Part shown: positions 44,804 to 54,856 of the stretch, in pieces | How positions within the stretch are numbered: the first letter of the stretch is position 1 | Layout of the letters: each line of letters begins with the position of its first letter | NCBI RefSeq assembly: GCF_007954355.1 | Contig: NZ_VOLR01000022.1 | Coordinates: 1-64,000 of the forward strand | Length of the DNA: 64,000 nt | Source of the DNA: Colwellia hornerae | GTDB taxonomy: Bacteria > Pseudomonadota > Gammaproteobacteria > Enterobacterales > Alteromonadaceae | Direction of reading: 5' to 3' | Notes under the pieces: model-generated | What the model was told of the DNA's origin: nothing | Databases searched by the model: none | What the model saw: the letters and a program-made list of their open reading frames with translations, nothing else | Translations under genes and position numbers: made by a program

Positions 44804-47800
44804 ATGCTACTACCTAAACTCGCTATAAAAAACGCTCAATTTACCCTAACGGTAGTGGTGCTATTAGTACTGGTTGGTATCGTTTCATACTTTCAAATGC
44901 CACGTTCAGAAGACCCACAATTCGATATGCCCATCACCTTAATTGAAGTGATTTATCCTGGCGCATCACCCGCAGATATTGAAACTTTAGTGATAACCCC
45001 CCTCGAAGAAGAATTTTCTGATATAGAAAACATTAAAAAAATTGAATCGCAGGTCAAAAATGGCGGGGCTCGTATTGAAATTACCTTTTTATATGGCACA
45101 GACTCCGAGGCTACCTTCAACAAAGTAAAACAAGCGGTTTCATCAGTTAAACCCAGTTTACCTCAAGGTGTTCATGACTTACTTGTTTTAAAAGCAACGC
45201 CCTCTAGTGTCGCTATTATGCAACTGGCACTGTGGCGTGAGCCGATTGACTACAAAGTTATGGAGTTTTACGCTAAACAGTTAGAAAAACGTTTAGAAGC
45301 GATTAACGATGTTCGAAAAGCGAATATTTGGGGATACCCTCAGCAAATCGTCGCGATTGACGTTAATTTAGCCTTATTAAAACATTACGGTTTATCTGTT
45401 ACCGATGTCAACGCTACTTTGCAAGGCCGGGCAGTAAATATTACCCCAGGTTATGTTGATGCAAGTTCAAGGCGCTTTAATGTAAAAGCCAGTGGTAACT
45501 TTGTGCAATTAGCCGAGTTAAGGGAAACGGTTATTCGCTCAGATGACAGCTTTATACTGCGATTAAAAGATGTTGCTACCATAGAGTTTTCAGGCTTAGA
45601 GCCTAATTATTTAGCATATTATGACAATAAGCCGGTTGTTTTTCTGACCGTAGAGCAACGACCCGATACGAATATTTTTGCGTTAACTGAAAATATCGAT
45701 AATGAAATAGCTAAATTCACTAAAAGTTTACCTGATAACATGAACGTTGATGTGTTGTTTAAACAAGCGGATAGTGTTGAATCAAGAGTTAATGGTTTTT
45801 TTGATAACCTTTGGCAAGGACTGGTCTTAGTTGGCATTATGTCGCTAATATTTTTAGGATTACGTGAATCTTTAGTGGTGATTGCGGTGATTCCGTTGTC
45901 GTTTTTAGTGGCAATAGGTTGGTTAGACTTTATTGGCTTTGGTTTACAACAAATGTCGATTGTTGGATTGATCATCGCATTAGGTTTACTGGTTGATAAT
46001 GCCATTGTTGTTACTGAGAGTATTCATCGCGAAAAGAAAAAAGTCACCAATCTTAGTGACGCGGCAGCATCTGGTACAAGCAAGGTTGGCTGGGCAATAA
46101 CCAGTGGCACTGTTACCACGATGTTAGCGTTTTTACCTATGCTAATGTTAGCGAGCAGTACCGGTGATTTTGTTCGCTCTATGCCTGTTACTGTGGTTTT
46201 AGTGTTACTCGCTTCTTTATTAATTGCACTAACATTAACACCACTATTAGCGAGTCGATTTTTTGCGGCCAATACCGAGAAAGATAGCTCTAAGATAAAG
46301 ACCTTACAGCATTATGTTAATATATTTGCCGAGCAGACTTATGCCAAATGGCTAAGTCGGTTTATCAATTTACGCTGGATTGTTATCGCTATTGCCGTTT
46401 TATGTTTAGTAGGCATGTTGTCATTATTTGGCAAGGTGGGCGTGAGTCTTTTCCCGAAAGCGGAGAAGCCAATGATCATGCTTGATGTTGAAACACCGCC
46501 TAATTCATCGTTAGCTTATACTGATAGAGTCATGCAAAAAATGACTAAAATCATCGAGAAAAATGATTTAGTAGAAAAAGTTGCTTTAAATGTTGGTAGT
46601 GCCAACCCGCGTATTTATTATAATCAAATTCCTAAACGCGGTGTAGCCACTTATGGCCAGGTTATTGTTGTCTTGGCTGAATATGACGCGGTAAGCGTCT
46701 CTAGTTTTGTTAATCAACTTCGTGAAGAGTTTGGACAGTGGCAGGAAGCTAAAATTACGGTCAGCGAGTTTACGCAAGGTCCGGTTACCGACTTACCAAT
46801 AAGCGTTAGGTTAATGGGTGAGTCACTGTCTGATTTAGAACAGGTTGCTAATGATCTTGCCAGCATGATGGCAAATACAAAAGGCATCATAAATATTGAT
46901 AACCCAATCGGTATTGCTAATACCGAACTTCTTTTGGATATAAATTATGAAAAAGCAGGTTTAAGCAATATAGATATCAATACCCTTGATACCACTTTAC
47001 AGACGATACTCTCTGGTACTTCCGTAGGGCAATTTAATGATGATAACGGTGAAAATTATCCCATTGTTGTACGTCGTAAAAACCCAGACATTGATGGTTT
47101 AGCCGATATTAATGTGACTAATCGTTTAGGTGAAGCTATTCCCCTTAATCAATTTATTACTACTAAGCTGCAAAAAGGTCGTACTGAATTTTACCATTAT
47201 CAAAAGTTACGTATGGCAAAAGTATCTGCAGATGTAGATAAAAATTACACGGTCAGTGAACTTACGACTAACGTTATTGAGTATTTAGATGAGTATAAAA
47301 TGCCAAATGGCGTCAGTTATAATTTGGGCGGAGAAGAAGAATCTCGTCAAGAAAATTTTTCTGGGCTCACTCAAATCATGCTGGTTACTGCTATTGGTAT
47401 TTTCGCTGTGCTGGTCTTGCAGTTTAAGTCTTTTTTACAACCCATCGTAATTTTTACTTCAATTCCCTTTGCTATGGCAGGCTCGGTAATAGGTTTATAT
47501 TTAACCGGACAATCATTTTCAATGATGGCATTTATTGGTTTAATCAGTCTGTTTGGGATAGTGGTCAATAATGCCATTATATTAATTGATACCACCAATC
47601 GAAACCTTGCAGAGTCAGCTAACTTAAAAGAAGCCATTATAACTGCTAGCGCAAGCCGTTTTACCCCAATATTATTAACAACGCTAACAACCATTGGTGG
47701 GCTGTTGCCCTTAACTCTTTTTGGTGGTGCGCTATGGCAGCCTTTAGGCACGGTTATTATTTCAGGTTTATGTGTATCAGCTATTGCGAGCTTTTTATTA

Positions 47801-47854
47801 GTACCGGTATTAACTGACGTATTTACTGAAGATAAAAAACAAAACAACGACTAA
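44804..47854 (+). CDS. RND efflux permease (HAE1/AcrB-like)
   Basis: A 1016-residue inner-membrane proton-driven pump with the standard 12-TM, two-porter-domain layout. The TM4 proton-relay motif reads GLLVDNAIVVTES: the first Asp is kept and the second position is Asn, as in many VexB/MdtB-like relatives. The second half has GIVVNNAIILIDT. Substrates cannot be deduced. It is translated from a start 4 nt after the adaptor stop, and a sensor kinase gene (prsK) begins 27 bp further on. Confidence 0.95.
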   Translation: MLLPKLAIKNAQFTLTVVVLLVLVGIVSYFQMPRSEDPQFDMPITLIEVIYPGASPADIETLVITPLEEEFSDIENIKKIESQVKNGGARIEITFLYGTDSEATFNKVKQAVSSVKPSLPQGVHDLLVLKATPSSVAIMQLALWREPIDYKVMEFYAKQLEKRLEAINDVRKANIWGYPQQIVAIDVNLALLKHYGLSVTDVNATLQGRAVNITPGYVDASSRRFNVKASGNFVQLAELRETVIRSDDSFILRLKDVATIEFSGLEPNYLAYYDNKPVVFLTVEQRPDTNIFALTENIDNEIAKFTKSLPDNMNVDVLFKQADSVESRVNGFFDNLWQGLVLVGIMSLIFLGLRESLVVIAVIPLSFLVAIGWLDFIGFGLQQMSIVGLIIALGLLVDNAIVVTESIHREKKKVTNLSDAAASGTSKVGWAITSGTVTTMLAFLPMLMLASSTGDFVRSMPVTVVLVLLASLLIALTLTPLLASRFFAANTEKDSSKIKTLQHYVNIFAEQTYAKWLSRFINLRWIVIAIAVLCLVGMLSLFGKVGVSLFPKAEKPMIMLDVETPPNSSLAYTDRVMQKMTKIIEKNDLVEKVALNVGSANPRIYYNQIPKRGVATYGQVIVVLAEYDAVSVSSFVNQLREEFGQWQEAKITVSEFTQGPVTDLPISVRLMGESLSDLEQVANDLASMMANTKGIINIDNPIGIANTELLLDINYEKAGLSNIDINTLDTTLQTILSGTSVGQFNDDNGENYPIVVRRKNPDIDGLADINVTNRLGEAIPLNQFITTKLQKGRTEFYHYQKLRMAKVSADVDKNYTVSELTTNVIEYLDEYKMPNGVSYNLGGEEESRQENFSGLTQIMLVTAIGIFAVLVLQFKSFLQPIVIFTSIPFAMAGSVIGLYLTGQSFSMMAFIGLISLFGIVVNNAIILIDTTNRNLAESANLKEAIITASASRFTPILLTTLTTIGGLLPLTLFGGALWQPLGTVIISGLCVSAIASFLLVPVLTDVFTEDKKQNND

Positions 47855-47881
47855 ACAAAAACTCAACAAGAAGTTTATATT

Positions 47882-49915
47882 ATGGATTCATTAGGTCTAT
47901 TTGGTTATTCATTAGCCGGCATTGCATATTTGGTTTTTGCGCTACTAATTTTTGCTGCACGAAATAAGACAACGCTCGCTCGCTGGGTATTAGTTTCTGT
48001 ATTAGTCACTGTTATTGCTAATGGGGTGGCTGCCTTGCAAATAAAACTAGGTTTTAGCTTACAGTGGGCGATGCTTGCCGATGGCTTTAAAGTAGCTTGC
48101 TGGTCGTTATTAATATTGCTTTGTAACACAGAACAGCGCTCTTTTCGGGCGATGATAGCTAATTCACAAATTCGTCAATATGCAAAAGTTTGGAGCATGT
48201 TAATGGTTGCTTGTTGGCTGGCAAGTGTCTTATTGAATTACTCCTACGAATATATATTCTTGCTTTTTATTGTACTTAATTTATGGAGCCTAGTACTCCT
48301 TGAACAGCTATACCGTAGTGCAGATTCACAAGTACGATGGGCTATATGGCCGTTGGTTATCGCCTTAGCCAGTGTGGCGATATTTGACTTTGTTTTATAT
48401 GCGCAAGCCACTATGGTTGATAGTATTGATTTTGATTTTTGGTTTAGCCGAGGCTTTATTTCTTTTATTGTCGTGCCTTTGTTACTCATTAGTACTCGAC
48501 GTATCCGTAATGGCGCGGTAAGAATTTTTGTTTCTCGACATGTGGTTTTTTATAGTTCAATGTTGATGATCGCCGGTATTTACTTGTTGGTTATGGCCTT
48601 TGCCGGGTATGTTATTAACTACATAGGTGGAGAATGGGGCAGTGTTGTTAGCATTAGCTTCTTAATGTTAAGTGCCTTGGTATTAATCGCTTTATTGATT
48701 ACTGAGTCGTTACGCCGGAGATTGAAAGTATTTATAGCAAAAAACTTTTTTGCCAATAAATATGAATACCGAGATGAGTGGTTAAACCTTATCGGTAAAA
48801 TAGAAACTACCAATGCGGAAAGTTATTACCAAATGGCAACCCAGATTATGATGTCAAAAGTAGCGGCTCATGCGGGCGCTATTTTGAAAAAAGTAACCGG
48901 GCAACGATTTAGTGTTCAATATTCTGAAAAACTCATCATAGATGACATCTTTAATCAGCAACTGGTGGAGTGTAGTCACTTTTGTCAACGCCAAGGCTGG
49001 ATTATTGATATTGAAGAATATCGGCAAACACCGACAGTTTATCCTGAGCTGAATCTCGATTTATCATTATTTGATGCAAAAAATATCAGAATTATAGTGC
49101 CTATATTTATAGGTAAAGCATTTTATGGGATGTTTATCCTAGCGGGCAAAAACGAAATCAAGCAATTAAATTGGGAAGATAGAGATTTACTTTTTGCTAT
49201 ATCAAAACAATTAGGAAACTTCGTTTCTTTACATGAAGCTAATGATAAATTAGCAGAGTCAAAGCAGTTTGATGCCTTTAATCGGATGTCTGCTTTTTTA
49301 GTACACGATTTGAAAAATGTTCAAGCTCAGTTAGCACTGATCACCTCTAATGCAGAAAAGCATCGGGATAACCCGGAATTCATTGCCGATGTTTTTGAAA
49401 CGGTAGAGTCAGCGACAGAACGCTTATCTAAAGTGCTTTCGCAACTACGTAATAAACAAGCCGCTCAATCTAAAAGTGAGTTGGTAGATATCTCAGAAAT
49501 TATTAGCAGTGTTATAGAGCAACGAAATATTGATTTACCTAAGGTGATTTTTAATAAATTCGATCATTGTGAAATGGCTATCGATAATGAAACGTTTCAT
49601 TCGGTGCTCAATCATTTAATACAGAATGCTCAGGAAGCGACAAGCAATGACGGTTGGGTTAAAGTAGAACTTACTCAGATAGAAAACCATATCGGCATTA
49701 AAATTTCTGATAATGGTTGCGGTATGTCGACAGACTTTATCAATAATCGACTATTTAAACCCTTTGATACCACTAAAGGCAATGCAGGTATGGGTATTGG
49801 TGTCTTTGAAGCGAAACAGTTTGTTGAAGGTATTGCCGGAATAATTAAGGTCGAGAGTGTCGAAGGACAGGGTACTGTCTTTATAATTGATTTACCGATC
49901 AGTCCGAGTTTATAA
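47882..49915 (+). CDS. prsK: XrtA/PEP-CTERM system sensor histidine kinase PrsK
   Basis: A 677-residue inner-membrane kinase. About eight to ten TM helices (1-280) are followed by a GAF-like domain (about 300-450), a histidine phosphoacceptor in FLVHDLKNVQAQL, and an ATPase domain (LNHLIQNAQEAT, ISDNGCGMS, NAGMGIGVFEAKQFVEG). This architecture and its place next to prsR and the XrtA genes identify PrsK, the sensor of the exosortase-linked two-component system. The signal sensed is unknown. It starts 27 bp after the RND permease, but a repeat array of about 730 bp separates it from prsR. Confidence 0.93.
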   Translation: MDSLGLFGYSLAGIAYLVFALLIFAARNKTTLARWVLVSVLVTVIANGVAALQIKLGFSLQWAMLADGFKVACWSLLILLCNTEQRSFRAMIANSQIRQYAKVWSMLMVACWLASVLLNYSYEYIFLLFIVLNLWSLVLLEQLYRSADSQVRWAIWPLVIALASVAIFDFVLYAQATMVDSIDFDFWFSRGFISFIVVPLLLISTRRIRNGAVRIFVSRHVVFYSSMLMIAGIYLLVMAFAGYVINYIGGEWGSVVSISFLMLSALVLIALLITESLRRRLKVFIAKNFFANKYEYRDEWLNLIGKIETTNAESYYQMATQIMMSKVAAHAGAILKKVTGQRFSVQYSEKLIIDDIFNQQLVECSHFCQRQGWIIDIEEYRQTPTVYPELNLDLSLFDAKNIRIIVPIFIGKAFYGMFILAGKNEIKQLNWEDRDLLFAISKQLGNFVSLHEANDKLAESKQFDAFNRMSAFLVHDLKNVQAQLALITSNAEKHRDNPEFIADVFETVESATERLSKVLSQLRNKQAAQSKSELVDISEIISSVIEQRNIDLPKVIFNKFDHCEMAIDNETFHSVLNHLIQNAQEATSNDGWVKVELTQIENHIGIKISDNGCGMSTDFINNRLFKPFDTTKGNAGMGIGVFEAKQFVEGIAGIIKVESVEGQGTVFIIDLPISPSL

Positions 49916-50720
49916 ATGGCTTATATTGACTGAGATCCTGAAATAAATTCAGGATGACGTTCGTGGCTTCAGGATGACGTAGTTGATTCAGGATGACGTT
50001 CGTTAATTCAGAATGACGTAGTTGATTCAGGATGATAGTTTCAGTATTAGGGCTTTTTTCCCGTCATGCTGAACGCGTTTCAGTATTAGGGCTCTTTTTC
50101 CGTCATGCTGAACTCGTTTCAGTATCTGGGCTAAGATCCTGAAATAAATTCAGGATGACGTTGGTCAATTCAGGATGACGTTCGTTTATTCAGAATGACG
50201 TAGTTGATTCAGGGTGATAGTTTCAGTATTCGGGCTCTTTTTCCGTCATGCTGAACGCGTTTCAGTATCTGGGCTAAGTTCCTGAAACAAATTCAGGATG
50301 ACGTTGGTCAATTCAGGCTGACGTTCGTGGCTTCAGAATGACGTAGTTGATTCAGAATGATAGTTTCAGTATTCGGGCTCTTTTTCCGTCATGCTGAACT
50401 CGTTTCAGTATCTGGGCTAAGATCCTGAAATAAATTCAGGATAACGTTCGTGGCTTCAGGATGATAGTTTCAGTATTAGGGCTTTTTTCCCGTCATGCTG
50501 AACGCGTTTCAGTATTAGGGCTCTTTTTCCGTCATGCTGAACTCGTTTCAGTATCTGGGCTAAGTACCTGAAACAAATTCAGGATGACGTTCGTTGATTC
50601 AGTATGACGTTCGTGGCTTCAGGATGACATTGGTTAATTCAGGATGACGTCGTTGATTCGATAGTTGTTTCAATTACGCGCTTAAGTAAAGTGTATAAAT
50701 AATAAAAGGGTTTTAGCAGT
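49916..50720. other. 805-bp gap between prsK and prsR, almost all repeats
   Basis: The gap holds repeat array 2 (listed separately) and about 50 bp of unique leader before prsR, with AAGGG upstream of the prsR ATG. No coding frame of interest. prsK and prsR are adjacent in many XrtA loci, so the array probably inserted or expanded between them. Confidence 0.7.
49932..50662. repeat. palindromic repeat array 2 with 143-bp period
   Basis: The same word family as array 1. The junction CTAAG-x-xCCTGAAA starts composite units at 50135, 50278, 50421 and 50564, exactly 143 bp apart; an earlier copy begins at 49934 (201 bp before the next). Each unit carries CGTCATGCTGAAC-GTTTCAGTAT facing CCTGAAA-AA-TTCAGGATGACG, giving a 60-bp imperfect palindrome, for example 50101-50160 (27-bp arms, 22 matching, 6-bp centre), plus several single GATGACGT-type words. 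Confidence 0.92.
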
Positions 50721-52073
50721 ATGGAAAAGTTACTGATCATTGATGATGATAAAGGAATACAAAAGCAACTTAAGTGGAGCCTTTCTGACTATGAAGCAGT
50801 ATTAGCAGGTGACCGTGAAAGTGCTATTGCCGCAGTTCGTCGCTATGAACCCAAAGTTGTTACGCTTGATTTAGGTTTGCCGCCAGATGAAGCGAATGCC
50901 ACTGAAGGCTTAGCGGCATTACAGGAAATTTTGACTATAGCTCCCCATACTAAGGTGATAGTGATCACCGGTAATGATGATCGTACTAATGCGTTAAAAG
51001 CTATTTCAGCGGGTGCCTACGACTTTTATCAAAAACCAATAGATGCTGATGTGATTAATGTCATTATTGCTCGAGCTTTTAGTGTATCGGTAATCGAAGA
51101 AGAAAATCGTAAGATGCGTCAAGTTGCTGGCAATGATATTGGCATTATTGGCAACAGCGAAGCTATTGACCGCCTCCGCATGATGGTAAAGCGCATTGCA
51201 CCAACGCAAATCACAGCTTTGCTGTTGGGTGAAAGCGGCACAGGTAAAGAAGTAACAGCTAATGCTGTGCATATTGCCAGTGAGCGCAGTAATAAGCCCT
51301 TTGTTGCGATTAACTGTGCTTCTATCCCTGAAAACTTATTAGAAAGTGAATTGTTCGGCTTTGAAAAAGGAGCTTTTACCGGTGCTCATCGCGCAACTAA
51401 AGGAAAAATAGAGTGTGCGGAGGGTGGTACGTTATTTCTTGATGAAATTGGTGATATGCCCTTCAGCTTACAAGCAAAGCTATTACGCTTCTTACAAGAA
51501 AAAACCATTGAACGTCTTGGCGGTCGACAAGAAATTAATGTTGATGTTCGAGTGGTTTGTGCAACCAATCAAAACTTAGAACAAATGGTGAAGGATAAAA
51601 CTTTCCGTGAAGACTTATTTTACCGCGTTAGTGAAATAACCTTAAATATACCGCCGTTACGCGACCGAGATGAAGACGTATTGATACTCGCTCAATACTT
51701 TTTACAAATGTATGCCCTCGAATATAAGCGTAATGTAAAAAGCTTTTCAGAAGATGGTTTAAGCGCAATTAAGGCTCATAAATGGCCGGGTAATATTCGT
51801 GAATTACAAAATAAAGTAAAAAGTTCGGTAATTATGACGACTGGTACACAAGTGACTGCCTTTGACTTAGGCTTTTTTGATCATACGAGTACTGAATTTG
51901 AGTTATCTTTGAATTTACGTTCGGTGCGAGAAAAAGCAGAGTCACTGGCTATTCAAAAAGCGTATGCGTTAGCCGAAGGTAATATGTCAAAAGCTGCAGA
52001 ATTACTGGGTGTTACTAGACCAACATTGTATTCATTAATTGAAAAATATGACCTAACAATTAACGAAACCTAG
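50721..52073 (+). CDS. prsR: XrtA/PEP-CTERM system response regulator PrsR (sigma-54 activator)
   Basis: A 450-residue NtrC-type regulator. The receiver has its phospho-Asp at about 50 (VVTLDLGLP). The AAA+ domain has Walker A GESGTGKE (170-177), the sigma-54-contacting GAFTGA (217-222), and Walker B GGTLFLDEIGDM. A C-terminal Fis-type helix-turn-helix follows (EGNMSKAAELLGVTRPTLYS). PrsR partners PrsK and drives sigma-54 promoters of exosortase substrates and exopolysaccharide genes. Its own target sites were not recognised in the window. It is convergent with the XrtA ATPase gene. Confidence 0.95.
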   Translation: MEKLLIIDDDKGIQKQLKWSLSDYEAVLAGDRESAIAAVRRYEPKVVTLDLGLPPDEANATEGLAALQEILTIAPHTKVIVITGNDDRTNALKAISAGAYDFYQKPIDADVINVIIARAFSVSVIEEENRKMRQVAGNDIGIIGNSEAIDRLRMMVKRIAPTQITALLLGESGTGKEVTANAVHIASERSNKPFVAINCASIPENLLESELFGFEKGAFTGAHRATKGKIECAEGGTLFLDEIGDMPFSLQAKLLRFLQEKTIERLGGRQEINVDVRVVCATNQNLEQMVKDKTFREDLFYRVSEITLNIPPLRDRDEDVLILAQYFLQMYALEYKRNVKSFSEDGLSAIKAHKWPGNIRELQNKVKSSVIMTTGTQVTAFDLGFFDHTSTEFELSLNLRSVREKAESLAIQKAYALAEGNMSKAAELLGVTRPTLYSLIEKYDLTINET

Positions 52074-52088
52074 ATGATCTGAAACTAT

Positions 52089-52117
52089 GGAGAAGGTTTT
52101 TTTATAAAATCTTCTCC
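52089..52117. terminator. hairpin between convergent prsR and XrtA ATPase gene
   Basis: GGAGAAGGTTTT (52089-52100) pairs with AAAATCTTCTCC (52106-52117) with one G-T wobble around a 5-nt loop. It lies between two converging stops, so it probably terminates both. The T-tract is inside the stem rather than after it. Confidence 0.5.
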
Positions 52118-52131
52118 ACTAATTAATCACG

Positions 52132-53250
52132 TTAACTCTTATTGTTTTCACTACTTGGTTCAGAATTAGCACTTACAGTTGTATCAGCCGTTAGCTCTGA
52201 GATAGCTTCAACACTTTCATCGATATTATTTTCAGCATATAAACGACTCTTCTGCTTAAGTAGTTTATCAACGTAACGCGCCATTTTAATTTTCTGCTTA
52301 ATCGACGACTCCAATATCTCTTCGACTTCTCTTAATATTTCTTTCATGTTTTCAACATTCTCAGTTGAATTCACGATGAGCTGTGCGCTTGCCTGGCTAG
52401 GTTCATTACTAGTTAATTGTACTTTATGAAGTGAACCGGTTAACTCTACTTGCATCTCTAACGCGACTTCGTTAATCGCGTCAACATCAATACAAGTTAG
52501 CTCTTCTAAAAAGCCAAACAATAATAAACGATCAACAAAAATATTGATTTTTCTTGGAACGCCTAAGGTTTTTTCATGAATAACTTTAAAACCTTCATCT
52601 GAGAAGAGTGCCTCTTTAATACAGCCTGCTTGCTGCAATCTATGATTAATGTATTCTTTAACTTCGTCACTAGTGAGTGGCTTTAAATGCGCAGATGCAA
52701 TAATACGTTGACGAAATTGCTCCATATTAGGTGCTTGAATAATATCTTTAAGCTCTTCTTGACCTAATAAAAAACTTTGTATTAATGGCTTATTATCCAG
52801 CTGAAAATTAGATAACATCCGCAATTCTTCAACAGTTTCTATTGGTAAGTTTTGTGCTTCGTCAACAATCAATAACGCACGTTTGCCTTGGCGATTCAAA
52901 TCAATAAGAAACTGTTCAATCGACTGTAGTAATTCAGCTTTGCTTTTACCTTTAACGGCGATCTTAAATTCAAAAGCGACAAGTTCAAGTAATTCTTGTG
53001 GGTCAAGCTTAGTCGTAACCAATTGAGCAGCAACAATTGAATCGTCAGCAATATTATTTAAAAGGTTACGCGCTATTGTTGTTTTACCTGTGCCTATGGG
53101 CCCAGTAACCACGATAAAGCCTTCGCCTTGATCTAAACCATATTGTAAATAAGACATTGCTCTTTGGTGGTTGCTTGACGCGAAAAAGAAGCGTGGGTCG
53201 GGACTTAACTGAAAAGGACGCTCTTTAAAACCATAATAATTTTCGTACAT
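52132..53250 (-). CDS. XrtA/PEP-CTERM system-associated ATPase
   Basis: A 372-residue ExeA/GspA-like AAA ATPase. It opens MYENYYGFKERPFQLSPDPR, has Walker A GPIGTGKTT (50-58), Walker B LLIVDEAQN and an ATPase lid (about 190-270). The C-terminal 100 residues are charged and possibly coiled coil. This family (TIGR03015 type) is found in exosortase-A exopolysaccharide loci; its role there is unknown but probably concerns assembly or export. It starts 4 nt after the beta-barrel gene stop, last gene of the minus-strand operon. Confidence 0.92.
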   Translation of the reverse strand: MYENYYGFKERPFQLSPDPRFFFASSNHQRAMSYLQYGLDQGEGFIVVTGPIGTGKTTIARNLLNNIADDSIVAAQLVTTKLDPQELLELVAFEFKIAVKGKSKAELLQSIEQFLIDLNRQGKRALLIVDEAQNLPIETVEELRMLSNFQLDNKPLIQSFLLGQEELKDIIQAPNMEQFRQRIIASAHLKPLTSDEVKEYINHRLQQAGCIKEALFSDEGFKVIHEKTLGVPRKINIFVDRLLLFGFLEELTCIDVDAINEVALEMQVELTGSLHKVQLTSNEPSQASAQLIVNSTENVENMKEILREVEEILESSIKQKIKMARYVDKLLKQKSRLYAENNIDESVEAISELTADTTVSANSEPSSENNKS

Positions 53251-53254
53251 ACTG

Positions 53255-54856
53255 CTAAAAACCTTTACTAAATTTGAGGTAGACCCGGTCTTCCTGATAA
53301 TTGAACGACTGCGCAGTTGAACTACGATTAAGATGGCTTAAACCTAACTTAATATTTAATCGACTATTTAGGGACTTATCATATTCAAGACTATAACGCC
53401 GGTAGCGATCTTGGCGCTCATTTTCTTGTGCAAGTAAAAAGTGATTATCGTTATATTCAAGCTTTAATTGCAAGTTTGATTTACCACTTACTTTGCGTTT
53501 AATGGCAAATGAAGCACTTTGATTTTTACTTTTAAGTCTTGTGTTTAAATCTTCTCGGCTTGAGCTTGATACCAAAATATTAAATATTGTTCTGGTAAGT
53601 GTTAATGCCGATGACCATTTTAGTTCTTTATTTAGTGATAAACCTAGATCTTCCACTAGAACAAAATCATTTAAATTTACCAGCTGATAATCATCAATAT
53701 TAATATTATCATTATTACTAAGAAAACAAGCCGAAGTGTCAATTATCTCGCTCTGGGGACAATAATAACTTCCTAGCGCAACGCTTTGGTAATTATTACG
53801 GGTAAACGCTCTAACTTCTTCTCCGTAGGTAATTGAATTAGTTAAGCGTTTGTTTTTATGCGTAAAGTCGAGTCCATAGCTTTCTCCGTAAAAGCGTTGT
53901 CCGTAATCAACTTTTAATGATGTTCTTTGACTAGGTACCCAATGAATTGAAGCCGCTGTATAGTCTTGTTGCTGTTTGCCATCGAGGTCTAATTGAGTGC
54001 CTGTCGGGGTATTATAAGAGACATCTAACAGTAGTTTCGGGCTTATTAACCAACGTAACCCACCTCCATAAGAGTCTGATTCAAGTGATGAACTATTATT
54101 TCTGGTAAGATCACCCTCGTTGGTCTCATCATAGTAGCGTAAAAACGGCGTGATTTTATAATTGGTGATCAAGCCTATTTTAAGCTCCCCTTTAAAAAGC
54201 GTGCCAACTCTACCTTGGTTAGTATAATCAGCAAATTCAGATGATGCATCCCAGTATATATGTCGCGCAGCAGAACCATTTTTGCTTAATAAGTTCGCAC
54301 CATAACCTTGTCGTTCGCCTATGGCATCTTGTGATTTAGTGGTTCGGTATTGAATGATTGAATTGATACTGAAATCACTATTATTAATTGTGTACTCAAA
54401 GCCAGCGGTATAATTTTCGACCCTAGTCGTATCGCCAGAAACAATATCAGCTAAAGCGTTATTAGATGAATTTCTAGATTGATTCGATATCGAAGCGCTG
54501 CCAATTAAAGCCAGTCCATTAGGGCCTAACTTCAAGCGAAAATTACTATCTAAGGTATGAAAGTCATCATCAGTATCATGGTCATGGCTATACATTGCAT
54601 AAACGCTGCTAGAATTTAGGCTGAACTCTAATTTTTTTGATGAGAATAACGTACTGAAATCAAGGCCTGCTTGAGTGACTAAACTAGATGTTTGGTCACT
54701 AACAGCTAAATTGACATTATCTGTATAGGTTTCATCAATAATTAGCTGAGGTGTAAACTGCCATTCCCCTGCGAAAGTGTTTGCAGACAAAATGGCAAAG
54801 ATTGCTACAGCAAATTTTTTTTTATTTTGTGCCGTATCCATAACCATAATAGCCAT
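53255..54856 (-). CDS. XrtA/PEP-CTERM system-associated outer-membrane beta-barrel protein
   Basis: A 533-residue protein: signal peptide at about 12-29 (ends NTFAG), then about 500 residues of alternating amphipathic strands with frequent aromatic girdle residues, ending in LKFSKGF with a terminal Phe. This fits the TIGR03016-type barrel of exosortase-A loci, proposed to help the polysaccharide across the outer membrane. Start: AAGGA lies 5 nt before the ATG at 54856, inside the last codons of the upstream kinase gene, giving a 35-bp overlap in another frame. Internal ATGs at codons 4 and 6 are alternatives. Confidence 0.9.
   Translation of the reverse strand: MAIMVMDTAQNKKKFAVAIFAILSANTFAGEWQFTPQLIIDETYTDNVNLAVSDQTSSLVTQAGLDFSTLFSSKKLEFSLNSSSVYAMYSHDHDTDDDFHTLDSNFRLKLGPNGLALIGSASISNQSRNSSNNALADIVSGDTTRVENYTAGFEYTINNSDFSINSIIQYRTTKSQDAIGERQGYGANLLSKNGSAARHIYWDASSEFADYTNQGRVGTLFKGELKIGLITNYKITPFLRYYDETNEGDLTRNNSSSLESDSYGGGLRWLISPKLLLDVSYNTPTGTQLDLDGKQQQDYTAASIHWVPSQRTSLKVDYGQRFYGESYGLDFTHKNKRLTNSITYGEEVRAFTRNNYQSVALGSYYCPQSEIIDTSACFLSNNDNINIDDYQLVNLNDFVLVEDLGLSLNKELKWSSALTLTRTIFNILVSSSSREDLNTRLKSKNQSASFAIKRKVSGKSNLQLKLEYNDNHFLLAQENERQDRYRRYSLEYDKSLNSRLNIKLGLSHLNRSSTAQSFNYQEDRVYLKFSKGF

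Noticed and set aside
49932-50662. CRISPR array or coding tandem repeat
   Set aside because: Units are 143 bp and internally palindromic, the sequence between words is itself repeated, and no open frame spans it.
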